From assembly GCA_018806915.1 (NCBI GenBank), contig JAGKQI010000105.1, positions 2,666,001 to 2,730,000 of the forward strand: a stretch of 64,000 nucleotides of DNA. The letters are read 5' to 3'. Position 1 is the first letter of the stretch, and each line of letters opens with the position of its first letter. The stretch is from Phytophthora colocasiae. Its lineage: Eukaryota; Oomycota; Peronosporomycetes; Peronosporales; Peronosporaceae. Shown in pieces: positions 1-9,907 of the stretch. Below the pieces are notes generated by a model. That model was not told the origin of the DNA, made no database searches, and saw only the letters and a list, made by a program, of their open reading frames with translations. The translations under genes were made by a program, and so were the position numbers.

Positions 1-3000
1 GATGCTGTGCGCCATCTCCGGGTAATGTTGCGAAATCCGGTCGAGACCATTCAAGCTGAGGACGAAAAGACTCATGTACGTCTTCGCTCGAATACTCGCA
101 GCCCTCTTGGAGCGTGTGAGCATGGCGATTTCACCGAAGTAGCTGCCCTCAAGAAGTGTTGCAACCACCTGTTCCTCGCTTGTACCCGCTTTGAAGACGA
201 CTTCAGCTGCTCCTTTGACGAGGAAGTACATGTGACGACCTACTTGACCTTCTTTGAAGACGTACTCGCCTGGTGTACAGAATTCTGGATCCAAAATGCC
301 CATGAGGTAGCTCACACAAGCGTCATCTTGAGTCGCGAAGAAGCTGATTTTACTCACGACGTCACGGTTCAAATGGAGCACGAGTTGGCTGCGAAGGTCG
401 TCCGAGAGAGCAGAAAGGATCGTTTCTTCATTCTCGTCATCTCTTTGGAGTAAATAGTACTCGTAGTAGCGCCGAAGACGTTCTGCTAATGGCTGAGAGA
501 TCCCCCGTTCGCGAAGATAAGCCTTCAGGTGGTCGATCCGTGTTCGGAAAGTGTCTGAAGCTTCATTCAGCTCCTCGACTACGCTGGATAATGTGCCTAC
601 AACGTACGTGAATGTCGAAGCGCCGATCAAGACGCCAACTGACACGTACGCAACCTCAGCAACGCTGTGTGGTGGTGAATCCCCATAACCGACCGTTGTC
701 ATCGTCGTCACAGACCAGTAAAGGAAGAAAACATACATGTCCCCATTCGAGTTTTGATCAACAGGAAAGAATGACCGAATTCCTGGACCTCCGTTCGCAC
801 TTCGGGAAACACGAGCAACTAGAAAATATCCACAAGCCAAAACATGAGCGATGAAACTCACTCGAAACACCAGACGCACCACTCGAGCGAAGGTATGGTG
901 AGTCGACAGCGTCGCCCCCAATGCTGTGGAGCTTTCCTCTCGCTGAAGTGTGTGGATAAACTTGAAAACTCGCGAGAGTTTTAGCATTCGAAGTGAATAA
1001 ACTAAAGCCCGAACCCAAGATCCAGCTCTAGAACTCTCCATGGATTCATTTAAGAAGGTAGCAATGACCGAAATGGGGAGAGCAGATATGAAATCCATCC
1101 AGAACCAGCCTCGTAGATACTCCCGCCATTTCGTACGTCGCTCCAAGACCGCTGTCTGGCCTTCACCAGGGAGATCTACGATGACAGCAGTACGTAAATT
1201 GATGAGGATGTCGAGGAAGAACACGACTTCCACTAAGATGTCCATACCGGAACTCAATGTGGAGCTGTCTTCCCCAAGAAAAGCTGCTTCGTAAGGGATC
1301 GCAAGTGCGCAGTATGCTAGAAGCGTCGAGGTGAAGACGTCCCAAGTGAGTTTGTACCAGTGGAACGGATTAATAGGCGTTGAGAGCTTCCACTTGATTT
1401 GTTGCCAATTGGACAAGGTGTTCACCGTCTTGTTGTCCTGAGAGAGAAGCCAGATCATGTTCATCTTCTCAGTGGCAGAGTTAAAGACTGAAATTCCCAT
1501 GGAAAGTTGCAAATCAAGAGCCTGAAGGACTGGGATAGGCAGGGATCGATAGCTTTGCAGTGTGCCATCGAGCAACACAGTCAGTGTAGGATACAAATTC
1601 TCGAGACCGGCGACACCGGACACAGGATCATTGTTCTGAGACACGATGAACACTCGATATCGTGCAAGGGTTTGCTCGAAGACGAGGTCATACATTGTAC
1701 TGCGCTCGTGGTGATAGTCGATCATCGCATGCTCCGCATCGGGAAATTCCTCAATAAGATGGTCAAAATCCTCTTTTGGCAGTGTGAACAGATCACTGGT
1801 GGCTTTCGCTGTGTAAGAGTTAGCATGGGGAGCATATTCCAGCAGTGAAACCTCTCCGAAAATGCTTCTCTCAGTGAGGATCTCAAGAACGACTACCCAG
1901 TCAGGATTTTCAGCAGGTGTTCGTCGAACTTCGATGATTCCAGAATTAAGGATGAACATTTCCGTCCCTACACAGCCTTCTCTGGCGAGGATGTCCCCTT
2001 TCACGACTATGAGTGGCTTGATGAACATGGCCATATCCAGAACAAATTGGGTGCTTAACCGCTTGAACGCTGGCATCCGGAAAAACGTGTTTTTATACGT
2101 TTCATGCAGAATTTCACCTCGCAATGAGAGCGAAAACTCGCAAAGCAGCTCCCGTTCGTCAAACGCACTGGTCTTAGCTATATAGTGACGGAAGTAGCGC
2201 ATGAGCCGGACTTTCAGAGCACGAGGGAGGCGTTTTTTGTGGATAAATGACTGGATCATACTCAGTTTTCGTGCACGTGTTGTCGTCTCGCGATGCCAAT
2301 TCTCCAGGATCTTTGTTAGACTACCAATGATCAAGCCGAATCCACTAGCACCAACAATCGACACCGTCATCGAGAAGAGTCTCTCGGTTTTATTCGTTGC
2401 GTGAATATCTCCATACCCTACACCACAAACTGTGGCCACCACCCAGTAAAAGCTGTAAATGTAGCGCACACTAACACTTTCGTGCCGTAACTGAGCATCC
2501 AGCATCCAAGTTACACCTTCATCTTCAGTTGTAAAACCGATCAAGTGCCAAAAGCACGTGAAAATGTGTGTCACCAGCAGAACTTGCCCAATCAGTCTTG
2601 TTAATCGAGCCAAAACTGCATCCAGATCGAAAGCGTCTTCTACTTTAGTCACAAAATGCCGGAGTTTCATTAACCTCGTGAGTTTTGTGATACGTAATAG
2701 TCTCGTAAGTCGTGCGAGTCGTAGTGAAAGAACTTGAGCATGGGAAATACTGTCGTCACCTCCACTTCCAGTTCCAACAGTAGCATCAGCGCTTGGGACT
2801 AAAAAATAGTCCAGAGGTAAGAATGCAAGTACGTCTGGAATGAACCAAGACGCCATATAACGTTTAGCAATTAGTCGACGATCACGAACCATATTCTCAT
2901 CGTCGTCTGGATAATACCCAACCAAGAAATTGTGCACTACATCGAAAAAGAACAAAACATCCGAGAAAATTGCCACTGCTCGAACCGCAATTCCAAATTG

Positions 3001-3618
3001 AATTTCTGGAAAACCCATTTGAAGAGGGATCATCACAGCACTGTAGAGTACAATTAGCATAACAACAGAGTCCCATGCCAGTTTGCCATTGCTACGTGGA
3101 TCTAGCAGTGGTGGATTTAAAATGAAGCTAAAAGGCCGCTTGTAGTTGTGATAAACTTGTGAAATCCAAATGAGAAACCGGAGACGAGCACCGGGTGGAT
3201 CTGGTTGAGAGACTAATGCTGATCGTTGTTTTCGTAAACTTGGTACACTCTTTGCTTCCGAGGTTGCTCCGCGGTTATTTACCATCGAAGACGACGACAA
3301 TCGCCCTACTGATCCAACTCTGGTTGGTGCGTGGTTAGGAACTGGAATTGTCCCTGTGAATGATCCACGTCGTATAGAATTTCTGTCCGTAGTGTTTAGT
3401 AGCATTACTGGAGTTTCCAAAGAAACTCGACGTCGATCTAATTGAGTTTGGGTGGGGCTATTTGACGCAGGGACGACTTGAGATGATTTATATGAAGAGA
3501 ACTGACTGAATAGACCAGTGGTTTGAGCTCGAGGCAAAGCTGGTCTAGCATCATGAGCAAGGGAACTGTGAGGACCGGAGTCCAAGTCTTGAGCTCGTGA
3601 CGGGGCACTGTGATTCAT
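1..3618 (-). CDS. Tandem two-module cyclic-nucleotide-binding K+ channel (3' end beyond window)
   Basis: One uninterrupted frame of 1,206 codons runs from an ATG at 3618 off the left edge. It holds two complete ion-channel modules in series. Module 1 has an S4 helix with Arg/Lys every third residue (about residues 293-318), the selectivity filter GVGYGD (about residue 400) and a cyclic-nucleotide-binding domain (about 530-630). Module 2 repeats this, with filter TTVGYGD (about 970) and a second binding domain (about 1100-1190) carrying the phosphate-cassette pattern FGEIAML followed by Arg-Ala-Ala. Filters of this kind are K+ selective, and the family acts in the plasma or ciliary membrane. 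The frame is open upstream to a TAG near 3712 without another ATG, so 3618 is the first usable start, although an upstream exon is possible. It lies 102 bp downstream of the flippase gene on the same strand. Two fused hemichannels would be expected to dimerise; this is inference. Confidence 0.9.
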   Translation of the reverse strand, partial: MNHSAPSRAQDLDSGPHSSLAHDARPALPRAQTTGLFSQFSSYKSSQVVPASNSPTQTQLDRRRVSLETPVMLLNTTDRNSIRRGSFTGTIPVPNHAPTRVGSVGRLSSSSMVNNRGATSEAKSVPSLRKQRSALVSQPDPPGARLRFLIWISQVYHNYKRPFSFILNPPLLDPRSNGKLAWDSVVMLIVLYSAVMIPLQMGFPEIQFGIAVRAVAIFSDVLFFFDVVHNFLVGYYPDDDENMVRDRRLIAKRYMASWFIPDVLAFLPLDYFLVPSADATVGTGSGGDDSISHAQVLSLRLARLTRLLRITKLTRLMKLRHFVTKVEDAFDLDAVLARLTRLIGQVLLVTHIFTCFWHLIGFTTEDEGVTWMLDAQLRHESVSVRYIYSFYWVVATVCGVGYGDIHATNKTERLFSMTVSIVGASGFGLIIGSLTKILENWHRETTTRARKLSMIQSFIHKKRLPRALKVRLMRYFRHYIAKTSAFDERELLCEFSLSLRGEILHETYKNTFFRMPAFKRLSTQFVLDMAMFIKPLIVVKGDILAREGCVGTEMFILNSGIIEVRRTPAENPDWVVVLEILTERSIFGEVSLLEYAPHANSYTAKATSDLFTLPKEDFDHLIEEFPDAEHAMIDYHHERSTMYDLVFEQTLARYRVFIVSQNNDPVSGVAGLENLYPTLTVLLDGTLQSYRSLPIPVLQALDLQLSMGISVFNSATEKMNMIWLLSQDNKTVNTLSNWQQIKWKLSTPINPFHWYKLTWDVFTSTLLAYCALAIPYEAAFLGEDSSTLSSGMDILVEVVFFLDILINLRTAVIVDLPGEGQTAVLERRTKWREYLRGWFWMDFISALPISVIATFLNESMESSRAGSWVRALVYSLRMLKLSRVFKFIHTLQREESSTALGATLSTHHTFARVVRLVFRVSFIAHVLACGYFLVARVSRSANGGPGIRSFFPVDQNSNGDMYVFFLYWSVTTMTTVGYGDSPPHSVAEVAYVSVGVLIGASTFTYVVGTLSSVVEELNEASDTFRTRIDHLKAYLRERGISQPLAERLRRYYEYYLLQRDDENEETILSALSDDLRSQLVLHLNRDVVSKISFFATQDDACVSYLMGILDPEFCTPGEYVFKEGQVGRHMYFLVKGAAEVVFKAGTSEEQVVATLLEGSYFGEIAMLTRSKRAASIRAKTYMSLFVLSLNGLDRISQHYPEMAHSI

Positions 3619-3720
3619 GTCATTCGACGGTGAGAATGAGTCATCCGTTTCGTGTAGTTTCGACCAAGAGCTAACTAATTTTCGTATATTCTTGTCTTGT
3701 TTTAGCAGGAGCTACGTCTT

Positions 3721-6700
3721 TCAATCGCCCATGTTCTCCTGATCGATAGGGAAAATGGTCTCGAAGCTCCTCTTTTTGGAGAAATCTACCAGCATTTGGT
3801 CTCGCTCCCTACAAATTGTACGTGGCTCAGGAGCGAAGAAGATGTGCCACACTTTGGGCACGAACGCTGCAGCTAACCCCGTACTAGTACAGAACAATGT
3901 CAAAAGGAGAGCGTTTGTGACTGCTCCGACATATAAAATGCCGTAAAACTCGCGCCCGAACGCTATCATGGACGAAATGGCCAACGTCACGAACCACCAG
4001 AACAGCACAGAAACCAAAACAAGAATCAGTAGAACGCGTAAACTACTCGTTGCCTCGATCAGTAAACGTGCGCTTGCAAGGACGACAACTGCAAGGTTTT
4101 GAGCCATACCAAGTGCCCACAAATCGTTGTCTTTACCAGTTCCAGACCAAGGTGCAAGCGGTAAAAGTTCCGCAGGTACAAGGATGATCAACACAGAGCC
4201 GATGACAGCTTCGAGCATCCAGTAAACAAATCTTTTCCGGTTGAGAAAGACGTGATTGTAACCATCTTGGTAGAGTTTGGGGTAGAACAACACTGTGCGA
4301 GCTGAGATATCGTCGTCTTTCACAGAGAAAACTAACACTGGGAGAGCAGTGAAGCCAATGTTGAATAGTTGTAAGAGAGTATCGAAATACGTGCTTTGCC
4401 CTGAGTAGAGGCAGTAAGCGCCATAGAAGAACTGAGGTAGTACGAGCAGTAGGTTCTTGTAGAACACGTAGAGCGTTAACACTGCAATTCGTCGATTCAT
4501 AGCACGACCATGTACTAACACAAGGCGTTGGAGGAATCGGAAGCCTGGAAGGGAGTAATCACTAGCATCCGATGCTTGATGGCCTTCTTCTCCTGCTATT
4601 CCAACTCCAATATGCGCTCCTTGAATCATCGGAACGTCATTCGCTCCATCTCCAATTGATAACGTGACTTTGTTCGGGCAGAAGCTTCGTACCATTGCTA
4701 CGATCAACTCTTTTTGCTTAGGACTGATACGAGCACAAAGCACAGATTCACACTGCATACAAAGTTCGAGGAACTCCTTCTCAATACCAAAGTCCGTCAC
4801 AGCGTCCACAACTAAATCGTCAATCAAGAGAGCTAACCCGGGTCTACTAAACGCGCCACTTTTCGCAAGAACAGAGCTGGTGATACTGTTCACTTCACCT
4901 TCTTCTCTGGATTTACGGAGTTCCATTTGAAGAAAATCAATTGCTTCTTGCTTAGATCCATCCATCCACGAACCTTCACACAGCCGAAGCAAACGCATCT
5001 CGGAAGAAACTAACCGCACAGCATGCGCGACGTTTGTAGCTGTATCTGCCCGGTCACCTGTCAACATCCAGACTTTAATCCCAGCAGCTCGAAACTTCTC
5101 CAGAGCTTCAGGAACCCCTTCTTGGATTTTATCTTCGATCGCCGACACCCCCACGAACACAAGTCGCCGTTCTAGCTCGGAAATCACTTGAGCTATTTCT
5201 TCCTCCGTTGCTCCTCGAGTGGAATTGTTCTTTAACGCCAAATAGCGGGAATTCCACAAACGATACTCGTCTGCACTCACCTCTCGCTCTGCAATACAGA
5301 GCACACGTAGTCCGTTCGCAGAGTACATTTTCATCTGTTCCTTGGCTTGCAAAATAGCGCTGGGGCTGTTCGCTGACGCGCTTAAAGCTTGTAGTATCAC
5401 TGAATCTGCTCCTTTGCTCATCAATATAATCTTTCCCGTTGATTCCCGACACAGAATGGAGCTCTTCTTACGTTCACTTGTGAACTCAAAACTATGAAGG
5501 ACTTCCATCTCTGCATCTTTCCCATTAACACGTATCATTACTCGTGTATTGTTGCGTCCACGGAGTTCTACGCCAGCTTGAGCTGCAGCAATGACAAGTG
5601 CTCGCTCATCTGGCGATGGACCAGCGTATTCCATTGCCACAGGCATGATTGATTTCGTAGAACCCAACCCAGTTGACGGAGCACTAGGCCAGATCGAGTT
5701 GTTAACCGCAAGATTGAGTAGGAATCTCTGCATGGGCGTACTTTTGAGCGGGAAAGAGGATAACGTGACAGTATTTCTTCGTCGAGTAGGTTTCTCGTCC
5801 GGATCTTCGTCCAGTATTGTTTCATTAATTGCTTGCTCCAAGATCAAGAGAGATCCATCCTTTTCGTCAAAGTCAAACGTCTCCCCGTCAACATGACAGG
5901 AGCGGAACGACATTCGGTTGCAGGTCAAAGTACCGGTCTTGTCAGTGAAAATGTGTTCAACCAGACCAAGTTCCTCGTTCAATTCAGAAGATTGGACGTA
6001 CACGACGTGCTTTTTATCTGTTGCGTGGTCTGTAGTGAGCAAGGATGGTTTGCTGAGATATAGCCGCATTCCTGGGTCGTTGCTGATCGCTCTTGCTTGG
6101 AAGTATCGAGTGAAATCGATCGTAACTTGTAATGAAATAGGTACAAAATTCGAGAAAAGTAACATATAGGCAAGGAATAGCCACACGAAGTCCACAAAAG
6201 TGCTGTCTTTGATGTCTTGGGGAATGTACGGGTTACGTTGTACGCTTGAAGAACCCACCAGTTGCGCCTCAACCACGACGGCGACAATTAGAATTAAAAT
6301 CTGGACAACCACGATCCAAACGGTGACTTGGTTGATAAAGTGGCTCAGCCAACTCGCCTTGATAGGAGTTTCCGACGCGTTTTGGCGCACTCGCGTATCG
6401 TCTCCAGTGTAAATAACCACCCCAATAACCCATGGTGTGTCTTTCAAATGGGTTCCACGTAACAGGACGTTTGAGATATCCAAGCTTGTTGATCGCGTTT
6501 CCGTCAATACCAACGTTCCTTTGAACTTATCAATACATCGGTTGGGTGGCTCGCACTCGATACGAACGTTAGGTAGTAAATTTGTGGCTTGGGAAGTCAC
6601 CCGTTGGCCATCATGCGAGAAACAGTCTCGATACGGAGGTCGACATATCTCTGGCTGTACAAACCGAGGTTTGAGCGAGGATTCACCGTCAAGATTGGCA

Positions 6701-7371
6701 GTCATGACGTAACATTGACCATTGGGAGAACCGGAAGCCATCAGAACGATATCGGCAGGGACCTCTTCGTTCTCCCCGATCCGAACTAACTCACCAACCT
6801 TCAATTCTTGACATGCTATCGGGTTAAAATCTCCTGCTTTTCCATCCACGAAAGCGAACATCCGCACTGGAGCTCGGTTCTGCTCGTTATCTGCTTGATG
6901 TCGCTGCACGTCTTCCATGATATCTCGTACTCCGCTGACGATGATAATAAAAAGCAAGGGGACGACCATAGTCGGAACTCCGTTCGAGGATGTCACTTGT
7001 GGTAAGAGTTGTAATACTGTGATAACAAGGAAGTAGACGTTCGAGAAGCGGGTGAATTGCTTAAACAAATTCTTCGGGAGGAAATTGAACGGTGTGTAGA
7101 TGGCAGTCTTGACTGCATTCGATGGGAACACTTGACTCTGTTCACTGTTTCCGAAAAGAACCGACCGGAATGCGGTTGAGTCTTCTTCTACTGTGGGTTT
7201 CGAAGCGATGACAATGTGACTGATGCTGCTCACGAATGAATTGGTGGACATTTCGTCTTCACCTTCGAGCAACTCGAATTTCCGAGGAGAAGTTAGTCGT
7301 TCTAGTCGCTTTTGCAGCGAATTTTCCTCCGCTGATGGGGATAGCAAAGTTGATCGCTGAAATGAGCCCAT
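3721..7371 (-). CDS. P4-type ATPase, phospholipid flippase
   Basis: A single-exon gene of 1,216 residues, the usual size for P4-ATPases. It should flip aminophospholipids from the outer to the cytosolic leaflet of the plasma or Golgi membranes. The N-terminus has the family pattern FNFLPKNLF followed by transmembrane helices. Next come the actuator motif DGES (DGET in most relatives), the PISLQV motif of helix M4, the phosphorylation site DKTGT (Asp about 477), TGD in the P domain and the hinge GDGANDVPMI. About six helices follow at the C-terminus. The ATG at 7371 begins MGSFQRS; the codon two upstream is GTG and less likely to be used. The gene is divergent from the EF-hand gene at 7508, leaving a shared promoter of 136 bp. 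P4-ATPases generally need a CDC50 subunit, which is not in this window. Confidence 0.96.
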   Translation of the reverse strand: MGSFQRSTLLSPSAEENSLQKRLERLTSPRKFELLEGEDEMSTNSFVSSISHIVIASKPTVEEDSTAFRSVLFGNSEQSQVFPSNAVKTAIYTPFNFLPKNLFKQFTRFSNVYFLVITVLQLLPQVTSSNGVPTMVVPLLFIIIVSGVRDIMEDVQRHQADNEQNRAPVRMFAFVDGKAGDFNPIACQELKVGELVRIGENEEVPADIVLMASGSPNGQCYVMTANLDGESSLKPRFVQPEICRPPYRDCFSHDGQRVTSQATNLLPNVRIECEPPNRCIDKFKGTLVLTETRSTSLDISNVLLRGTHLKDTPWVIGVVIYTGDDTRVRQNASETPIKASWLSHFINQVTVWIVVVQILILIVAVVVEAQLVGSSSVQRNPYIPQDIKDSTFVDFVWLFLAYMLLFSNFVPISLQVTIDFTRYFQARAISNDPGMRLYLSKPSLLTTDHATDKKHVVYVQSSELNEELGLVEHIFTDKTGTLTCNRMSFRSCHVDGETFDFDEKDGSLLILEQAINETILDEDPDEKPTRRRNTVTLSSFPLKSTPMQRFLLNLAVNNSIWPSAPSTGLGSTKSIMPVAMEYAGPSPDERALVIAAAQAGVELRGRNNTRVMIRVNGKDAEMEVLHSFEFTSERKKSSILCRESTGKIILMSKGADSVILQALSASANSPSAILQAKEQMKMYSANGLRVLCIAEREVSADEYRLWNSRYLALKNNSTRGATEEEIAQVISELERRLVFVGVSAIEDKIQEGVPEALEKFRAAGIKVWMLTGDRADTATNVAHAVRLVSSEMRLLRLCEGSWMDGSKQEAIDFLQMELRKSREEGEVNSITSSVLAKSGAFSRPGLALLIDDLVVDAVTDFGIEKEFLELCMQCESVLCARISPKQKELIVAMVRSFCPNKVTLSIGDGANDVPMIQGAHIGVGIAGEEGHQASDASDYSLPGFRFLQRLVLVHGRAMNRRIAVLTLYVFYKNLLLVLPQFFYGAYCLYSGQSTYFDTLLQLFNIGFTALPVLVFSVKDDDISARTVLFYPKLYQDGYNHVFLNRKRFVYWMLEAVIGSVLIILVPAELLPLAPWSGTGKDNDLWALGMAQNLAVVVLASARLLIEATSSLRVLLILVLVSVLFWWFVTLAISSMIAFGREFYGILYVGAVTNALLLTLFCTSTGLAAAFVPKVWHIFFAPEPRTICRERDQMLVDFSKKRSFETIFPIDQENMGD

Positions 7372-7507
7372 ACACACTGTAGACTGACAATGATCTTGGC
7401 GATATAACGGTTTAAGATGGGCGTCCAGAATTAGGTAGAGCAGCTTCTGGCCATTTTGAGACGAAAAAAAAAACTTCAGATATGAAAATCGTCACACTGT
7501 TAATGCG

Positions 7508-9371
7508 ATGGGAAGTAGTGACAGTAAGCTAAGTGCGCAGGCTCAAGCGCAACAGAATGAGCAATATGCTACTCTAATGAAGAATCCGACAGTAGTTGCG
7601 GCGATGGAAGCGCTAGAGAGTGAGGAATGTGTTGTTCATTGCTGTAAATCCAGATCTGATTTTTTTCCCCTGTCAGTGGATAAACCGACCACGGGGTTTA
7701 AGTTTTATCGTCTTTTTGCAAGAATGGACAAGGAGTACGTCAAAGATATGACGCGGTGGATGAAATACCTTGCTAACGTGAAATAGTGGAAGTAAAACTA
7801 TCGATTTAGAGGAATTTCATCAATTTTTCGAACTCCCACACACGCCATACTCCGACCTCGTTTTCAGCAATTTAGGGAAGCAACTGCCAGCTCGTGGTGT
7901 AGCGTTTGATGGTACGTCGTAGTTGTAGTAGCTCATCGCCGTATTGAATTCTATGGATCGCTTTTGCAGATTTCGTGTTGAATCTCTGGAACTTTTGCAC
8001 AATGGCTTCTCAAGATATTTACACACATGTCTTTCATCTCTACGGTGAGATCTTTACAGATTGTTATGGTAGTATTGCTCATGCTTTTCATGCCAGATGA
8101 TGACCACAATGGAACTCTTGATGCTGCGGAGTGTGAAAGTCTTTTTCGACTTCTTTACCACACTGAAAATCTTCCTACTATTGTCAAGAATCAGTTGAAA
8201 TCCATGACTTCAAATGCGGCTGGAGTAATAACACTAGGTTTGTGCTGAATCAGTCCGGATGAAATCTAGCTGACGTTTTATAGCACTGCAGATGCGTTTT
8301 TGACTATGTGCACTAGTAAAAAGAGTTTGTTTAAGCCGATCTTCGACCTCCAAGCTCGAACAAGAGCAAGAGTATGTGTCGTATGTACTTCGCAATACCC
8401 TGTATCTGATGCTAATTCAATGCTTGTGGTGCAGAGTCTGGGAGAAAGTTATTGGTCAAGCGTTTGTAAGAAGCGGGTGAAGATACTAAATGGCCAAAAG
8501 GATGTTTTTGAAGCGGCGAGCGTTCGCCTTGAAGCAAATGAGCGGCAATCTACAGCTTCTACGATTAAAGTTGCATCGCCAGACAGCCCCACTCGCCAGC
8601 CTTCCAATGTGGCGCTACCAGCGAAAGATGCTACAAATGATGCTGCTACTACAAAACTACAAGAAGACACTAAGTCGCTAAGCTCATGGGTCCAGACAGA
8701 ATCTCAAAAGGAGCCAATTGTCCAGGCATACTTGATAGCATTCAGTCAGGCTTTCGTCGCCGAGAGGCTCCTAAAAGAGCATACACAAAATCCGCCAGCC
8801 GCACCAGGTCAAGACCGACGACTCCTGGACTTGCGCTATAGCGTAGCTGTCTCAACAAAGAGTGAGACTACATCGAAATTGGCACTACGGTTCTGCACTA
8901 ACGAGTTCTTGCAGGACGAGACGAAGCAAGAGCTGCGCTAGAGGAACTTTGGGAGCATGAGCAATCCTCTCTCATTACTGCACGCCATGAAGTTGTCTCG
9001 ACATTGGTAAGGGGGATCTCCACGAAGACTCTCCACAAACAGACAGGCAAAAAGGTTGGTTCCACATAGGTTGATGCCCAAACATTTCTCACCTTGTGTA
9101 CTGCTGCGTCCAGTCTTCTGAGAAGGTGGTAAGGAGCTACACACAAAAGAAACTCGACATCGAAGAGAACGCCATTCGTGGTCGTTTTACGGTGCGTTGG
9201 CAGACACTAGAACATGCTGCAGAGCTCCATGCCCAGAAAGACCTCGAGACTTCAAGAAAATTTACCAAATCGGGCTCTGCATCTGCTCCAATGCTATTAA
9301 AGCAAAAATCAACGACCATCGTGAGCGAACCGAGTAAAAATCGAGTACTGCCGACATCTCGTGCTCTTTAG
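7508..9371 (+). CDS. EF-hand protein with long C-terminal helical region, probably N-myristoylated
   Basis: Nine exons can be joined in frame (7508-7619, 7677-7734, 7787-7911, 7970-8044, 8097-8237, 8292-8371, 8435-8861, 8915-9054, 9114-9371), giving 471 residues. The start MGSSDSK fits an N-myristoylation signal. Two EF-hand loops can be read across splice joins: DKDGSKTIDLEE (about residue 52) and DDDHNGTLDAAE (about 125). Their spacing resembles calcineurin B or recoverin-like proteins. Thereafter the protein departs from those families: a Ser/Thr-rich stretch is followed by a charged, helix-rich tail containing EELWEHEQ. The 63-nt intron between exons 6 and 7 is a multiple of three without a stop, so it could be retained. 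The exon 7 frame is the least certain part. Calcium-dependent membrane association is inferred; the partner is unknown. Confidence 0.72.
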
Positions 9372-9452
9372 AGTCTAAAGTTGTAAAGAAAATATTTAGT
9401 AAGACAAAACGATCTCTTTGCCAATGGGTTGCATGAACTTGGCTACTCGATT

Positions 9453-9834
9453 TTACCGCTCCTGCTGTTGTTGTTTAGCAGCAGCAGCAGCAGCAATTGC
9501 AGTGTCGCAGTGGGACTGGACTCGGCTCTCATATCCCTTCCACACCTGACACGTGAACGTTAATTCCTCCCGGAACGAATCACTCTTCTGCAAATGATAA
9601 AAATACTCAATGAGATAAATACTACAAACTAATGGCCATATTGGGCGAGTATTGTACCTCAATTTGCGTGTTAATTTCCTTGAGGACCTCGTTCAGACGC
9701 GCCACAGAGCCGGTGATACGCTGCAACAGTGCCTTCTGCTTCTCTTCGTGAGGGTCTGCGTAGTAGCAACGTGCATTAAGAGCTGTCAGTAGACGCAAGG
9801 GCCGTAGAGCAAGGAAGGACAACGTACTCTGCAT
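9453..9834 (-). CDS. DAD4: DASH/Dam1 kinetochore complex subunit Dad4
   Basis: Three short exons (9828-9834, 9658-9755, 9453-9587) join in frame to 79 residues; yeast Dad4 has about 72. Exon 1 encodes only ATGCAGA. After splicing the protein begins MQNPHEEKQKALLQRI, which matches the diagnostic Dad4 start MENPHE and the following helix. The second conserved helix (VWKGYESRVQSHCDTA) corresponds to the C-terminal Dad4 helix. An Ala/Gln-rich tail ends the protein. Dad4 is a small helical subunit of the decameric complex that forms rings around kinetochore microtubules. The gene lies between the convergent EF-hand gene (81 bp away) and the K+ channel gene 73 bp upstream. The tiny first exon means automated annotation would easily miss or mis-start it. 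Confidence 0.85.
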
Positions 9835-9907
9835 ATTGGTGGCAGAAATGGAATAAAGAGCGCTAATTGGCTGAAGTGTATATAAAATGGCAACATAATG
9901 TAGCCAT

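Noticed and set aside
9096..9371. Separate small gene at the end of the EF-hand locus
   Set aside because: The frame begins inside an intron and joins in phase with the preceding exon after the CCAG acceptor, so it is the last exon of the EF-hand gene.
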